Source of the DNA: Bacillota bacterium
GTDB lineage: Bacteria > Bacillota > Clostridia > Lachnospirales > Lachnospiraceae
Direction of reading: 5' to 3'
Assembly: GCA_023409835.1 (NCBI GenBank)
Contig: JAEYQV010000079.1
Coordinates: 1 to 50,647 of the forward strand
DNA: 50,647 bases
How positions within the stretch are numbered: the stretch's first letter is position 1; each line of letters starts with the position of its first letter. The translations under genes were made by a program, and so were the position numbers. Of the stretch, positions 22,641-30,879 are shown piece after piece. The notes under the pieces were generated by a model, which saw nothing but the letters and a program-made list of their open reading frames with translations, did no database searches and had not been told where the DNA came from.

Positions 22641-24263
22641 ATGGCAAAAGAGATTAAATATGGTGCAGATGCACGTGCAGCCTTAGAGGCTGGTGTTAAT
22701 AAATTAGCGAACACAGTACGGGTTACCTTAGGTCCGAAGGGAAGAAACGTTGTACTTGACAAATCCTTCGGAACACCGTTAATTACCAATGATGGTGTTA
22801 CCATTGCAAAGGAAGTTGAGTTGGAAGACCCCTTTGAGAATATGGGTGCACAGCTTGTGAAGGAAGTTGCTACTAAGACCAATGATGTAGCCGGTGACGG
22901 TACCACAACAGCAACTGTTCTTGCTCAGGCAATGATCACAGAGGGAATGAAGAACCTGGCTGCTGGCGCTAACCCGATTATCTTAAGAAAGGGTATGAAG
23001 AAGGCAACCGATGTTGCAGTCGATGCTATCGTTAAGATGAGCTCTACCTTAAAGGGCAAGGAGCAGATTGCAAGAGTAGCGGCTATCTCCGCTGGAGATG
23101 ATACCGTAGGCCAGTTAGTTGCAGACGCTATGGAGAAGGTTTCCAACGACGGTGTTATCACCATCGAGGAATCCAAGACCATGAAGACGGAGCTGGATCT
23201 CGTTGAAGGTATGCAGTTCGATCGTGGATATGTTTCCGCATATATGTGCACCGATATGGATAAGATGGAAGCTGTTCTTGAGAATCCTTATATCCTGATC
23301 ACAGATAAGAAAATCTCCAACATCCAGGAGATTCTTCCGGTTCTGGAGCAGATCGTACAGTCCGGTGCGAGATTACTGATAATTGCTGAGGATGTGGAAG
23401 GCGAAGCTCTTACCACCCTGGTAATCAATAAATTAAGAGGAACCTTTACTGTAGTTGCAGTTAAGGCACCCGGTTACGGCGACAGAAGAAAGGCTATGCT
23501 TCAGGATATCGCTATCTTAACCGGCGGTACCGTTATCTCCGACGAGCTCGGACTTGACTTAAAGGAGACCACCATGGCTCAGCTTGGCCGTGCGAAATCC
23601 GTTAAGGTTCAGAAGGAGAACACCATCATCGTTGACGGTGAAGGTAATAAGGAAGAGATCAGTGCAAGAATTAACCAGATCAGAGCTCAGATCGAAGAGA
23701 CCACCTCTGAATTTGATAAAGAAAAGCTTCAGGAGAGACTGGCGAAGCTGGCTGGAGGCGTAGCAGTAATCAGAGTCGGTGCCGCAACCGAGACTGAGAT
23801 GAAAGAGAATAAGCTCCGTATGGAGGATGCTCTCGCAGCAACTAAAGCAGCTGTAGAGGAAGGTATCGTATCAGGCGGTGGTTCTGTATTCATCCATGCT
23901 TCCAAGGAGGTTGCTAAGCTTGCTGCTTCTCTGGAAGGGGATGAGAAGACCGGTGCCAACATCATCTTAAAGGCTCTGGAATCTCCGTTATACTGCATCG
24001 TATCCAATGCAGGCCTAGAGGGTGCTGTAGTGATCAGCAAGGTTAAGGAAAGCAATGTAGGTATCGGCTTTGACGCTCTGACCGAGCAGTATGTGGATAT
24101 GGTAGAAGCAGGTATTCTGGATCCTACCAAGGTTGCAAGGAGTGCCCTGCAGAATGCTACCAGCGTTGCATCTACTCTCCTTACGACAGAGTCTGTTGTT
24201 GCTAACATTAAGGAGAAGGAACCCGCAATGCCCGCAGGTGGCCCTGGAATGGGTATGATGTAA
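22641..24263 (+). CDS. groEL: 60-kDa chaperonin GroEL
   Basis: A 540-residue ATP-dependent protein-folding chamber subunit. Diagnostic blocks are the opening MAKEIKYGADARAALEAGVN, VTLGPKGRNVVLDKSFG, the ATP-binding DVAGDGTTTATVLAQAM, the apical EGMQFDRGYVSAYM, and a Gly/Met-rich tail (AGGPGMGMM). Length is normal. The ATG at 22641 sits eight bases after AAGGAGGAG; a GTG nine bases further upstream is rejected. Translation must be efficient, as the spacing from groES is short and both have strong ribosome sites. The stop codon lies inside the left end of a 268-bp imperfect palindrome. Confidence 0.98.
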   Translation: MAKEIKYGADARAALEAGVNKLANTVRVTLGPKGRNVVLDKSFGTPLITNDGVTIAKEVELEDPFENMGAQLVKEVATKTNDVAGDGTTTATVLAQAMITEGMKNLAAGANPIILRKGMKKATDVAVDAIVKMSSTLKGKEQIARVAAISAGDDTVGQLVADAMEKVSNDGVITIEESKTMKTELDLVEGMQFDRGYVSAYMCTDMDKMEAVLENPYILITDKKISNIQEILPVLEQIVQSGARLLIIAEDVEGEALTTLVINKLRGTFTVVAVKAPGYGDRRKAMLQDIAILTGGTVISDELGLDLKETTMAQLGRAKSVKVQKENTIIVDGEGNKEEISARINQIRAQIEETTSEFDKEKLQERLAKLAGGVAVIRVGAATETEMKENKLRMEDALAATKAAVEEGIVSGGGSVFIHASKEVAKLAASLEGDEKTGANIILKALESPLYCIVSNAGLEGAVVISKVKESNVGIGFDALTEQYVDMVEAGILDPTKVARSALQNATSVASTLLTTESVVANIKEKEPAMPAGGPGMGMM

Positions 24264-24527
24264 ACCCCATTCAGAAATAATTGATTGGCTGTCGCTTGAC
24301 GACTTAGTATAGGAAGAGCAGTACTGTACTTCCCTCACACACTAGTTAGAAGACACTACGCCATATTTCTGTGCCGCTAGCGGACATAAATGTCCGCTAT
24401 CTGTCACACAAATACGGTGTCTTGTCTTCTAAATAGTGCATTATGGGAAATACAATACTGCTCTTCCTTTTTCTAGACTTCGAACGACAGCCTGATTTCA
24501 ATTAGATTTACTTCAGAAGGGGTTTAC
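24260..24527. mobile_element. 268-bp imperfect palindrome, MITE-like, abutting groEL
   Basis: The segment folds on itself along its whole length. GTAAACCCC (24260-24268) pairs with GGGGTTTAC (24519-24527); GGCTGTCG (24287-24294) with CGACAGCC (24485-24492); GGAAGAGCAGTA (24312-24323) with TACTGCTCTTCC (24456-24467); TTAGAAGACA (24346-24355) with TGTCTTCTAA (24423-24432). The centre is TAGCGGACAT, two bases, ATGTCCGCTA (24378-24399). No coding frame is evident. This is the form of a miniature inverted-repeat element or a very large structured RNA. No target-site duplication is obvious. The groEL stop codon lies in the left terminal repeat. Confidence 0.65.
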
Positions 24528-24679
24528 GGTAGTGAGTATGTTAAAAGATATAGTAAGAATGAGTAGTATATTGACTGTATTATGAAATAAAGGAATTGTT
24601 TAAATGGATTGATGTTTATTGAATAACTATTTATCAGAAATTTATTGGGTGTATATGAGTAATTGTAGGAGTGAATAAA

Positions 24680-24766
24680 TTGTGGATTAGGTTATATCAA
24701 TCATGGGAGGAGCTTGTGTATTTCGATTTGGATCAATGCGATGTATATTTGAAACCCCATCCGTAG
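24680..24766 (+). CDS. possible 28-codon small ORF
   Basis: TTG at 24680, eight bases after AGGAG, opens 28 codons beginning MWIRLYQSWEELVYFDLDQC and ending at TAG 24764-24766, inside the loop of the following terminator. The frame is amphipathic and plausible but short. No promoter is clear, and no homologue is recognised. Reported because the ribosome site is good. It may be chance. Confidence 0.25.
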   Translation: MWIRLYQSWEELVYFDLDQCDVYLKPHP

Positions 24767-24788
24767 GTTTTTCCTTCGGATGGGGTTT
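24752..24788. terminator. terminator between the groEL region and the thiamine operon
   Basis: AAACCCCATCCG (24752-24763) and CGGATGGGGTTT (24777-24788) form a perfect 12-bp stem. It lies 22 bases beyond the 3' end of the minus-strand ATPase gene, so it probably ends the thiamine operon and may act in both directions. Confidence 0.8.
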
Positions 24789-24810
24789 GTTATGCTTTAT
24801 GGCTACCTTA

Positions 24811-25554
24811 TTATGAGTTTAGTACGTCTAATATCTGTCGTTTGTATTCCAGGAATTCTTCGCTGACGATGAAGTCCCGGGACCGGGGTTTAGGCCGGGT
24901 GATATGGAGCTCCTTAGTGATTCTTCCTGGTTTACCGGTCATGATGTAGATTCGGTCAGACAGATGAATTGCCTCATCGATGTCATGGGTGATGAACAGG
25001 GTGGAGAGCTTAATCTGCTCCATTACCTCCAGGTACCATTCATGCATCGTTCCTTTGGTGATGGTATCGAGGGCGCTGAAGGGCTCGTCCAGAAGTGCTA
25101 CCTGATCGGAGAACAGATAGGTCCGTAGGAGGGCAGCTCTCTGACGCATTCCGCCGGATAACTGATGAGGGTACTTATGCTCCGTTCCTTCCAGACCGAA
25201 TTCCTTAAAGTATTTGCTGGCAGCAGTGCGGGCTTCCTTCTTTTTAGCACCCTGTATGACTAAGGGAAGAGAAACATTACTCAGAATTGTCTTGAAGGGA
25301 AGCAGAAGATCCTTCTGCAGCATATAGCTTACCTTACCGGCTTTCCCTGTAATATCCTCTCCATCCAGTAGAACTGATCCCTGATCGGGCAGCAGAAGAC
25401 CGGAAATAACATTAAACAGGGTGGTTTTACCGGCTCCGCTTACGCCTAATAAGCAGACCAATTCTCCTTGCTTCAGCTCGATAGAGATATCATCAATGAT
25501 TGTTTCATTCCCGTATTTTACTGTAATATGGTTGGCCGTTAATCTCTCCATCAT
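24811..25554 (-). CDS. thiZ: ABC transporter ATP-binding protein, thiamine/HMP uptake (ThiZ-like)
   Basis: An ATPase of about 247 residues of the nitrate/taurine/HMP importer group. Walker A GVSGAGKTT, signature LSGGMRQRAALLRT, Walker B VALLDEPFSALD and H-loop FITHD are intact; the C-terminus ITRPKPRSRDFIVSEEF is typical of the group. It is the last gene of the TPP-riboswitch operon and should energise uptake of hydroxymethylpyrimidine or a derivative. Starts are ambiguous: GTG at 25563 or ATG at 25554 or 25551, all close to GTGGAG; the middle one is chosen. Substrate is inferred from the riboswitch and partner genes, not from the ATPase itself. Confidence 0.85.
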   Translation of the reverse strand: MMERLTANHITVKYGNETIIDDISIELKQGELVCLLGVSGAGKTTLFNVISGLLLPDQGSVLLDGEDITGKAGKVSYMLQKDLLLPFKTILSNVSLPLVIQGAKKKEARTAASKYFKEFGLEGTEHKYPHQLSGGMRQRAALLRTYLFSDQVALLDEPFSALDTITKGTMHEWYLEVMEQIKLSTLFITHDIDEAIHLSDRIYIMTGKPGRITKELHITRPKPRSRDFIVSEEFLEYKRQILDVLNS

Positions 25555-25641
25555 GTTCTCCACTCTTTTTGATAACTGTAAAACGGGTATCTGTATACTG
25601 TTTGAAACCCAGGTCAGTAATTAATTGCTACCGGAGGTCTA

Positions 25642-26697
25642 TTAATTTAGGTAATCATTCGTAAAGCCGGTTCCGGCGGGGATTTCCTTTTCAACTAGCC
25701 GGTTTTCGTACAACCAGGCATAGAAAGCATCCCATCTTGCAGAATCAATATAGCCCCATTGGGGAACCTCTGCCTTATATTTATCTGTCAGCCATTTCTG
25801 ACTCTCCTTTACCATAGCTTCGTCCAACTCCGGCACTGCTGAAAGTAATAGATCAGCAGCCTCCTCAGGATTGGCAATGGAGTATTCATAACCAAGCCGG
25901 ACTGCATTCAGGAAATTCTTTGCCACTTCAGGGTTGTTTTTCAGAAATTCATCATTTGCAATAATGATGGGGCTGTAATAATCCAGCTCCGAGCCATAAT
26001 CGGCAAAGTTTAGAAAGCTGGTATCAAGCCCTGCCACCTTGGTAGCGATGCCATCCCAGGCATAATAAACCCATACGGAGTCGATGTCGGTCCGGAGCGC
26101 GGTTACCACGTCCGTAACCGTATTGGGGATTAATTTAATGTCATCAAATTTACCACCGTCATCCTCCACAATTTTCTTAATTATGGCAAGCTCCACAGGA
26201 GAATCCCAGGTTGCATAAGAATGTCCGGCCATTTTACTCGGTGTGTCAATTCCCTTCGTCTTAAGAGAAATGATACCGGAGGTATTATGCTGTATAATCG
26301 CTGCCACTGCAGTGATTGGCATTGGGAAATCGGAAGCAAAGGTGGGGGCTATGGTATCCTGGAAGCTGATCCCGAATTCGGCTCCACCGGCACCGACCAG
26401 TTCGGTAGTGCTTCCTTCCGGGGGCTGCATGATCTCAACCTCAAGTCCGGCTTCTGCAAAATAACCCTTTGCCTGTGCCACATATAAGCCGGTATGATTG
26501 GTATTCGGTGTCCAGTCAAGCACAATTCGAATTTTTTTCCTATCCTTAGCCTGTGATTTATCTCCGGAGTCATTCCCGGCGGTATGGTCCTCACTCTGCT
26601 TTGCATTCTCCTTCGTCTGCTGATCCTTAGTGCAGGCGGTAACAGATATCAGAACTATAAAAATAATCATTAGTAATGCAGCTGTATTTCTTTTCAT
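25642..26697 (-). CDS. thiY: substrate-binding lipoprotein, NMT1/THI5 family (ThiY-like)
   Basis: A 351-residue lipoprotein: signal MKRNTAALLMIIFIVLISVT ending in the lipobox TAC (Cys22), then a charged linker, then an NMT1/THI5-like binding domain. That domain begins KIRIVLDWTPNTNHTGLYVAQAKGYF and continues LEVEIMQPPEGSTTELVGAGGAEFGIS. The DWTPNTNH motif is characteristic of thiamine-pyrimidine (HMP or formylaminopyrimidine) binding proteins such as ThiY. It captures ligand outside the membrane for the adjacent permease. AGGGAGGT precedes the ATG. Third gene of the operon, 74 bases after the permease and about 90 bases before the ATPase. Confidence 0.9.
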   Translation of the reverse strand: MKRNTAALLMIIFIVLISVTACTKDQQTKENAKQSEDHTAGNDSGDKSQAKDRKKIRIVLDWTPNTNHTGLYVAQAKGYFAEAGLEVEIMQPPEGSTTELVGAGGAEFGISFQDTIAPTFASDFPMPITAVAAIIQHNTSGIISLKTKGIDTPSKMAGHSYATWDSPVELAIIKKIVEDDGGKFDDIKLIPNTVTDVVTALRTDIDSVWVYYAWDGIATKVAGLDTSFLNFADYGSELDYYSPIIIANDEFLKNNPEVAKNFLNAVRLGYEYSIANPEEAADLLLSAVPELDEAMVKESQKWLTDKYKAEVPQWGYIDSARWDAFYAWLYENRLVEKEIPAGTGFTNDYLN

Positions 26698-26771
26698 AAA
26701 ACCTCCCTGTGGGGTAAGTCGGTCAATGCGTCTATGATTGCTCTGGCATGACTCTTCCTGTTATTATAGCT

Positions 26772-27548
26772 TTATTTATGCCGTATCTCTTTTCTTTCCC
26801 AGGGCATGACTGCCTTCTGAAGCGCTGATACACCAAGCATCAGGAGCAGGCTTATGATGGAGATAAGGAAGATGACAGCGAACATCTTATCATAGGAAAA
26901 GGATTTTTTAACTCTCGTCATATATACCCCTAAGCCGTTAAAGCCTCCAAGCCATTCCGCAACTACAGCACCGATGATGGAATAGGATACGGAGATGCGG
27001 AGTCCTGCAAAAAAGTGGCTAAGGGAGCTTGGCAGCTTGATGTGGTAGAACCGCTGCATACGGGTAGCACCCATGGCCTTCATCAGATTGATAGCATCCG
27101 GATCGGCTGATTTGAAGCCATCCAGTAATCCTATGGTGATCGGAAAGAAGGAGGTGATGATAATCAGGGTTATTTTTGGCAGAATCCCGTATCCCAACCA
27201 TAAAACCAATAACGGCGCGATAGCAACCGTGGGGATAGTCTGTGTGATTACAAGCACTGGATAGATTGCCTTATATGCGATTACATACCGGTCCATCAGG
27301 ACGGACACCACAAACCCCAGTACAATGCCCAGAGAGAGACCCCAAAAGGCTTCGGTCAGGGTAGTTCCCATATGCTGCATTAACAGTGGAAAATCCTTAA
27401 TGAAAGCAAGCACGACGTCTGCAGGGGAGGGAAGCATAAATTTCGGAACAGTACCGGTCCCGGAGAGCGTCTGCCACAGAATTAAAATGCAGGCAATCGC
27501 AAGAAACGGTGCGATTTTATTGGTGATGCTTTGTAACCTTTTGATCAA
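26772..27548 (-). CDS. thiX: ABC transporter permease (ThiX-like)
   Basis: A 258-residue inner-membrane permease with six predicted helices and the EAA-type loop (LMKAMGATRMQRFYHIKLPSSLSHFFAGLRISVSYSIIGAVVAEWLGG), typical of SsuC/TauC/ThiX permeases. It forms the channel for the ThiY-like lipoprotein and ThiZ-like ATPase. It starts at TTG 27548, about nine bases after GGAAGGTGGTG, and overlaps the end of the thiamine-binding gene by 32 bases. That overlap implies translational coupling. Confidence 0.88.
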   Translation of the reverse strand: MIKRLQSITNKIAPFLAIACILILWQTLSGTGTVPKFMLPSPADVVLAFIKDFPLLMQHMGTTLTEAFWGLSLGIVLGFVVSVLMDRYVIAYKAIYPVLVITQTIPTVAIAPLLVLWLGYGILPKITLIIITSFFPITIGLLDGFKSADPDAINLMKAMGATRMQRFYHIKLPSSLSHFFAGLRISVSYSIIGAVVAEWLGGFNGLGVYMTRVKKSFSYDKMFAVIFLISIISLLLMLGVSALQKAVMPWERKEIRHK

Positions 27549-27813
27549 TGGTTAATACACCACCTTCCGGTGCGAAGCTGATTTTCACATAGGAAGCTAC
27601 CTTCGGACAGCCTGCTTTTATCGCAATATACTGGCAGTTCTTTATAACCTCCATCAGCTCCTCATATTCACCTTCAATTGCTGTCTCACAGGGACCAACA
27701 TAGTAATGTAAGCCGGTGCTTTTAATGTAAGCAATGACTTCATCAACAATTCTCACTACCTCTTCATCAGTATCTACATGGGGTAATACCTGGATTGCTA
27801 CGTTTGCGTTCAT
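27517..27813 (-). CDS. thiamine-binding protein, MTH1187/YkoF family
   Basis: A 98-residue cytoplasmic protein of the MTH1187 family, known as thiamine-binding proteins. MNANVAIQVLPHVDTDEEVVRIVDEVIAYIKSTGLHYYVGPCETAIEG and VASYVKISFAPEGG are the conserved strands. It is the first gene behind the TPP riboswitch, so it probably buffers or delivers imported thiamine pyrimidine. The frame runs open to 27897, but the ATG at 27813, behind AAGGAGAG, is the start. Its 3' end overlaps the permease gene by 32 bases. Confidence 0.87.
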   Translation of the reverse strand: MNANVAIQVLPHVDTDEEVVRIVDEVIAYIKSTGLHYYVGPCETAIEGEYEELMEVIKNCQYIAIKAGCPKVASYVKISFAPEGGVLTIDQKVTKHHQ

Positions 27814-27908
27814 ATTTATCTCTCCTTCCTGCGCGTGATTTATGCGTATTTGAAGTTTGTGCCAAGTGTGTCTTTTACACTTTGGTGACCCAGGCACAAG
27901 CTTTGTGA

Positions 27909-27932
27909 GTGAAAGATTTATAAATCTTTCAC
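27909..27932. repeat. 24-bp perfect palindrome in the thiamine operon leader
   Basis: GTGAAAGATTTA (27909-27920) is followed directly by its exact reverse complement (27921-27932). It lies between the riboswitch terminator and the first gene. Beside it, GCCAAGTGT (27872-27880) and ACACTTTGG can also pair. It may be a protein-binding operator or a leader hairpin. No regulator is recognised for it. Confidence 0.6.
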
Positions 27933-27993
27933 ACTCCTCCTTGTTCGTTTCCTGATATCCTATTGTATCGATGGCAATAGTCTTTTTACTGCA

Positions 27994-28020
27994 TAAAAAA
28001 ACTCTCCTTTATCCGGAGAG
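27994..28020 (-). terminator. riboswitch expression-platform terminator
   Basis: On the minus strand CTCTCC, a short loop, GGAGAG, then seven T. Placed directly after the TPP aptamer and well before the first gene: the OFF state when TPP is bound. Confidence 0.85.
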
Positions 28021-28049
28021 GTATGTATATTGCTTTTTACAGCAAACAT

Positions 28050-28165
28050 ATTACATTCCTACGCCGGCATTATCCGGATCAGGTATGAAGCAGTTCTCAC
28101 AGCTTCAGGGTTTAAAACATTTAAGTAGTTTCCTCTCAGCCTAATTCATCAGGCACCCCTAGTTC
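28050..28165 (-). ncRNA. TPP riboswitch (THI element)
   Basis: On the minus strand the aptamer reads GGGGTGCC near its 5' end, then GGCTGAGAGG (the CUGAGA pyrimidine-binding core), and later ACCTGATCCGGATAATGCC and GGCGTAGGAA (the pyrophosphate helix core). All conserved THI-box elements are present in order. It controls the downstream thiamine transporter operon by termination at 27994-28020. Confidence 0.97.
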
Positions 28166-28171
28166 CATGAA

Positions 28172-28200
28172 AGCATAGCATATTGAATATTCTCTGTCAA
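28172..28200 (-). promoter_or_regulatory. sigma-A promoter of the thiamine operon
   Basis: On the minus strand TTGACA (28200-28195), 17 bases, TATGCT (28177-28172). The predicted start is at about 28165, exactly where the aptamer begins. Confidence 0.8.
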
Positions 28201-28202
28201 GC

Positions 28203-28280
28203 AGATTATGGATTGGAATATATTAAGCTGATAATGGATTGGAATATATTATGTTGATAATGGATTGGAATAATTAATGA
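28203..28280. repeat. three tandem 26-bp repeats
   Basis: Copies start at 28203, 28229 and 28255; the shared core is ATGGATTGGAATA. They begin two bases beyond the -35 box of the thiamine promoter and end about 70 bases before the polysaccharide deacetylase start. Confidence 0.85.
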
Positions 28281-28348
28281 CAGGGAAAGATTATTTCCGT
28301 ACCAGTACCTGCATATGATATGGAGAGACGTTGTACGAGGACGGAGCA

Positions 28349-29242
28349 ATGAAAGGATTAAGATTAGTATTTGTAATAATGGGATTTATTCTATGTATCT
28401 ATATAATGAGTCAGGTCAGAGAATTAATGATTGATAAGCAGGAGGCCTCTCTGCCAGTCTGGAAGGACCTTCATAACATTGAACTAATGGCGGAGCTGGA
28501 GAACCGGATGGCAGTAGAGAATCAGCAAGGCAGCAGCCTTACGGGTACGGGCCGGAAGGAAGACTATACCACACTGTATCCTGAGCTGTATGCAACGTAT
28601 GACTTACCTAAGAAAATGCCGGAGGGAAAGAAGATTGCATATCTTACCTTTGATGACGGACCAAGTGAAAACACCTATGATATTTTAGATATTCTGGAGG
28701 AGATGGATGTGAAGGCTACCTTCTTTATTGTAGGCAGCTCCATCAATAAAGAGAGAGAGGACTGCATCAAACGGATGAAGTATGAAGGACATGCAATCGG
28801 TATACATACCTATTCCCATCTGTGCAATGAGATCTATTGTTCCGTAGAACGATTTTTGGATGATTTTAACCTTGTATACCAGCAGCTCTATGAGATAACA
28901 GGGGATAGAGTGAATATTTTCCGCTTTCCCTGGGGGAGTAATAACAAGTATAACAAGAACATCAAGGATTCCCTGATCGAAGAAATGGAGCGGAGAGGCT
29001 TCCTCTGTTATGACTGGAGTGTGGATGCCAGTGATTCCATTGGCAGACCAACCGCTTATTCCATTCGACACAACATCGAGAAGGAATTGATGGATCAGGA
29101 GTATCCAATCATCCTGATGCATGATTCTGCCTCCAGAAACCTGACAGTCCGTATCCTTCCGGGAATTATCCGGATGCTGAAGGATAAGGGTTATGAATTT
29201 GATACCCTGAATCATAGGGAGCCGTATAAGTTCGAATGGTAA
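28349..29242 (+). CDS. membrane-anchored polysaccharide deacetylase (NodB domain)
   Basis: A protein of about 297 residues with one N-terminal membrane segment (LRLVFVIMGFILCIYIMS), so the catalytic domain faces outwards. NodB-fold motifs are complete: TFDDGPS (general base Asp and metal-binding Asp), HTYSH (metal-binding His pair), FRFPWG, DWSVDASD and LMHDS. Such enzymes remove acetyl groups from peptidoglycan or other wall glycans and often protect against lysozyme or act in sporulation. The frame opens at TTG 28331; the ATG at 28349, with GAGGACGGAG upstream, is preferred but not certain. Confidence 0.88.
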   Translation: MKGLRLVFVIMGFILCIYIMSQVRELMIDKQEASLPVWKDLHNIELMAELENRMAVENQQGSSLTGTGRKEDYTTLYPELYATYDLPKKMPEGKKIAYLTFDDGPSENTYDILDILEEMDVKATFFIVGSSINKEREDCIKRMKYEGHAIGIHTYSHLCNEIYCSVERFLDDFNLVYQQLYEITGDRVNIFRFPWGSNNKYNKNIKDSLIEEMERRGFLCYDWSVDASDSIGRPTAYSIRHNIEKELMDQEYPIILMHDSASRNLTVRILPGIIRMLKDKGYEFDTLNHREPYKFEW

Positions 29243-29289
29243 TAAGCACAAACGAAATCGGATGCCCATAGGCTTTCTATCATAACAAA

Positions 29290-29484
29290 GGCTGTTGCAA
29301 AACACATAATCTATATTTAAGTTGTGAACATTACCTCCCCTTATGAGATTTCTGCTGCTACACTCGCGTCAGCACTTTCTGAATGAAGCAGAACGTGCTG
29401 TCAGTCGCTTAGTTTCGCAAGGAAAATCCTTAAGGAGAATCATGCATCACTCCTTGAATTAGCTTATGACGTTTTGCAACAGCC
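29290..29484. mobile_element. 195-bp MITE-like element with 14-bp terminal inverted repeats
   Basis: GGCTGTTGCAAAAC (29290-29303) is the exact reverse complement of GTTTTGCAACAGCC (29471-29484). Similarity continues inwards (CATAATCTATATTTAAG against CATAAGCTAATTCAAG), and the centre holds a CAGCAC...GTGCTG hairpin. No transposase frame is present, so it is a non-autonomous element or IS remnant. No clear target duplication is seen. Confidence 0.65.
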
Positions 29485-29528
29485 TCTTGGTACTGTTTAA
29501 CGGAAGAACATGGGGCTTCATTGACTGC

Positions 29529-30839
29529 CTATTCTGCGATTCTGGATACTGCCACATAGATGCCGGAGATCCTGTACCAGGTCGGAAAATCCACGATCCC
29601 GGTGGCAGGAAGATCAAAGGTTTGTTGGAAGGCCTTCACTGCATCGGAGGTTTTCTGGTCATATTGACCATTGACTGCAACCTTGGGAATTATGGAATAG
29701 GTATCGGAGATCTTATTCAGCTGCTCCTGTATCATTCTGACATTATTTCCGCTGGCACCGATATTAAGGTTTTGTCCGGGCCAGGAGGAGGGTACACCGG
29801 AAACCTGAGGTGCTTCATTGATATATATGGAGTTGCCGTAAAAATGCCTCAGGATACTGATTGCATCCATACCCTGATCGCCCAGATCCTTAGATCCCCA
29901 CTGAGTCATCCAATTTGGACATTGAACCCTATGCCCGTCACAATACTGAGTAAGAATGGGTTGTTTAACATTAGGACGGGACAGATAATTTGTAAATAGC
30001 TGATCTACAATTAACCCTATATTACTAAAAATATTCCGTCCGGGAACCCATTTGTGATCAAAGGCGGTGGATGAGGTGATAGTAAAATTATAGCCCTGAT
30101 TATGATACCATTCGGTATAGACCCGGTTCAGGGTAAAGGACAGGATTGCCAGAATATTTGCCTGGATGGAGGCTTCGGGCCAGGTGGCATAGATCTCACT
30201 GGAGGCCACATTTTTGACGTAATCCCGAAACCGCTCATAATGGTTTGCTGCCGAGGTATCCGTCGGCGGACCGTCATGAACGATGATAAATTCGGGAATT
30301 ACCACCTGGGATAACACGATTGCACCGGTTTCCGCACTTGGCTTAATCTCTGTTTCCGCAATCTTAGGCGGATAATCCCCATAGAGGGTATGGGGAGGAA
30401 TAACAAAAAGCTCCTGACCTATTGTTGTGGATGGAAGCATGACAATATTCTGAATCGCTGTCACATTCGGTAAAATCTCAACATTAGTTATGGTCACAGG
30501 TACATAACCTTCCATCGTGGCGACAATAGTATATTCGGTATAGGGTTGTTCACTGGACGGCTCCAGGCTGTAGTCAACCGAGGGTGCAGAAAGCTCCAGC
30601 TCCGGGGTAAGCCCAGAGGTATCCGTTGTTAACTGCTCCAGCGTACGCTCCGGTTGGGCAGAGTAGGAGAGACTTATCGAGACTCCGGGAACCGGAGCTG
30701 ATCGGGAGGTTGTGCAGCGTACGCGTAAGCGTCCTGTATTCTGCGTTACCAGTTGGGTGGGAAACAACCGGAAGGAGATATCCATATTATTTCTATTACG
30801 TCCCGGATAATCGTTCATATCATTTACCTCAATATTCAT
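29529..30839 (-). CDS. peptidoglycan-binding protein, paralogue B of a tandem pair
   Basis: A 436-residue protein. Residues about 20-140 form a carboxypeptidase-regulatory-like beta domain (TGRLRVRCTT...TITNVEILP). The middle (about 180-345) is a conserved catalytic-looking domain: PEFIIVHDGPP, YVKNVASSEIYATWPEASIQANILAILSFTLNRVYTEWY and TSSTAFDHKWVPGRNIF. It recalls the SpoIID-type wall-processing fold, but that is only a resemblance. The last 80 residues are a PG_binding_1 repeat (GASGNNVRMIQEQLNKISDTY...VNGQYDQKTSDAVKAFQQTF). No signal peptide is visible. It lies next to a close paralogue, upstream on the same strand. Confidence 0.72.
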   Translation of the reverse strand: MNIEVNDMNDYPGRNRNNMDISFRLFPTQLVTQNTGRLRVRCTTSRSAPVPGVSISLSYSAQPERTLEQLTTDTSGLTPELELSAPSVDYSLEPSSEQPYTEYTIVATMEGYVPVTITNVEILPNVTAIQNIVMLPSTTIGQELFVIPPHTLYGDYPPKIAETEIKPSAETGAIVLSQVVIPEFIIVHDGPPTDTSAANHYERFRDYVKNVASSEIYATWPEASIQANILAILSFTLNRVYTEWYHNQGYNFTITSSTAFDHKWVPGRNIFSNIGLIVDQLFTNYLSRPNVKQPILTQYCDGHRVQCPNWMTQWGSKDLGDQGMDAISILRHFYGNSIYINEAPQVSGVPSSWPGQNLNIGASGNNVRMIQEQLNKISDTYSIIPKVAVNGQYDQKTSDAVKAFQQTFDLPATGIVDFPTWYRISGIYVAVSRIAE

Positions 30840-30879
30840 TCTATACTAAAATATGAATTAGGAAAAAGAGATGTGCCAT

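Noticed and set aside
23729..24208. 159-codon antisense frame in groEL
   Set aside because: Shadow of a highly expressed, biased gene; no start signal.
29466..29999. Plus-strand frame of 177 codons opposite the peptidoglycan-binding gene
   Set aside because: Lies opposite a gene with clear domains and begins in the MITE-like end; no start signal.
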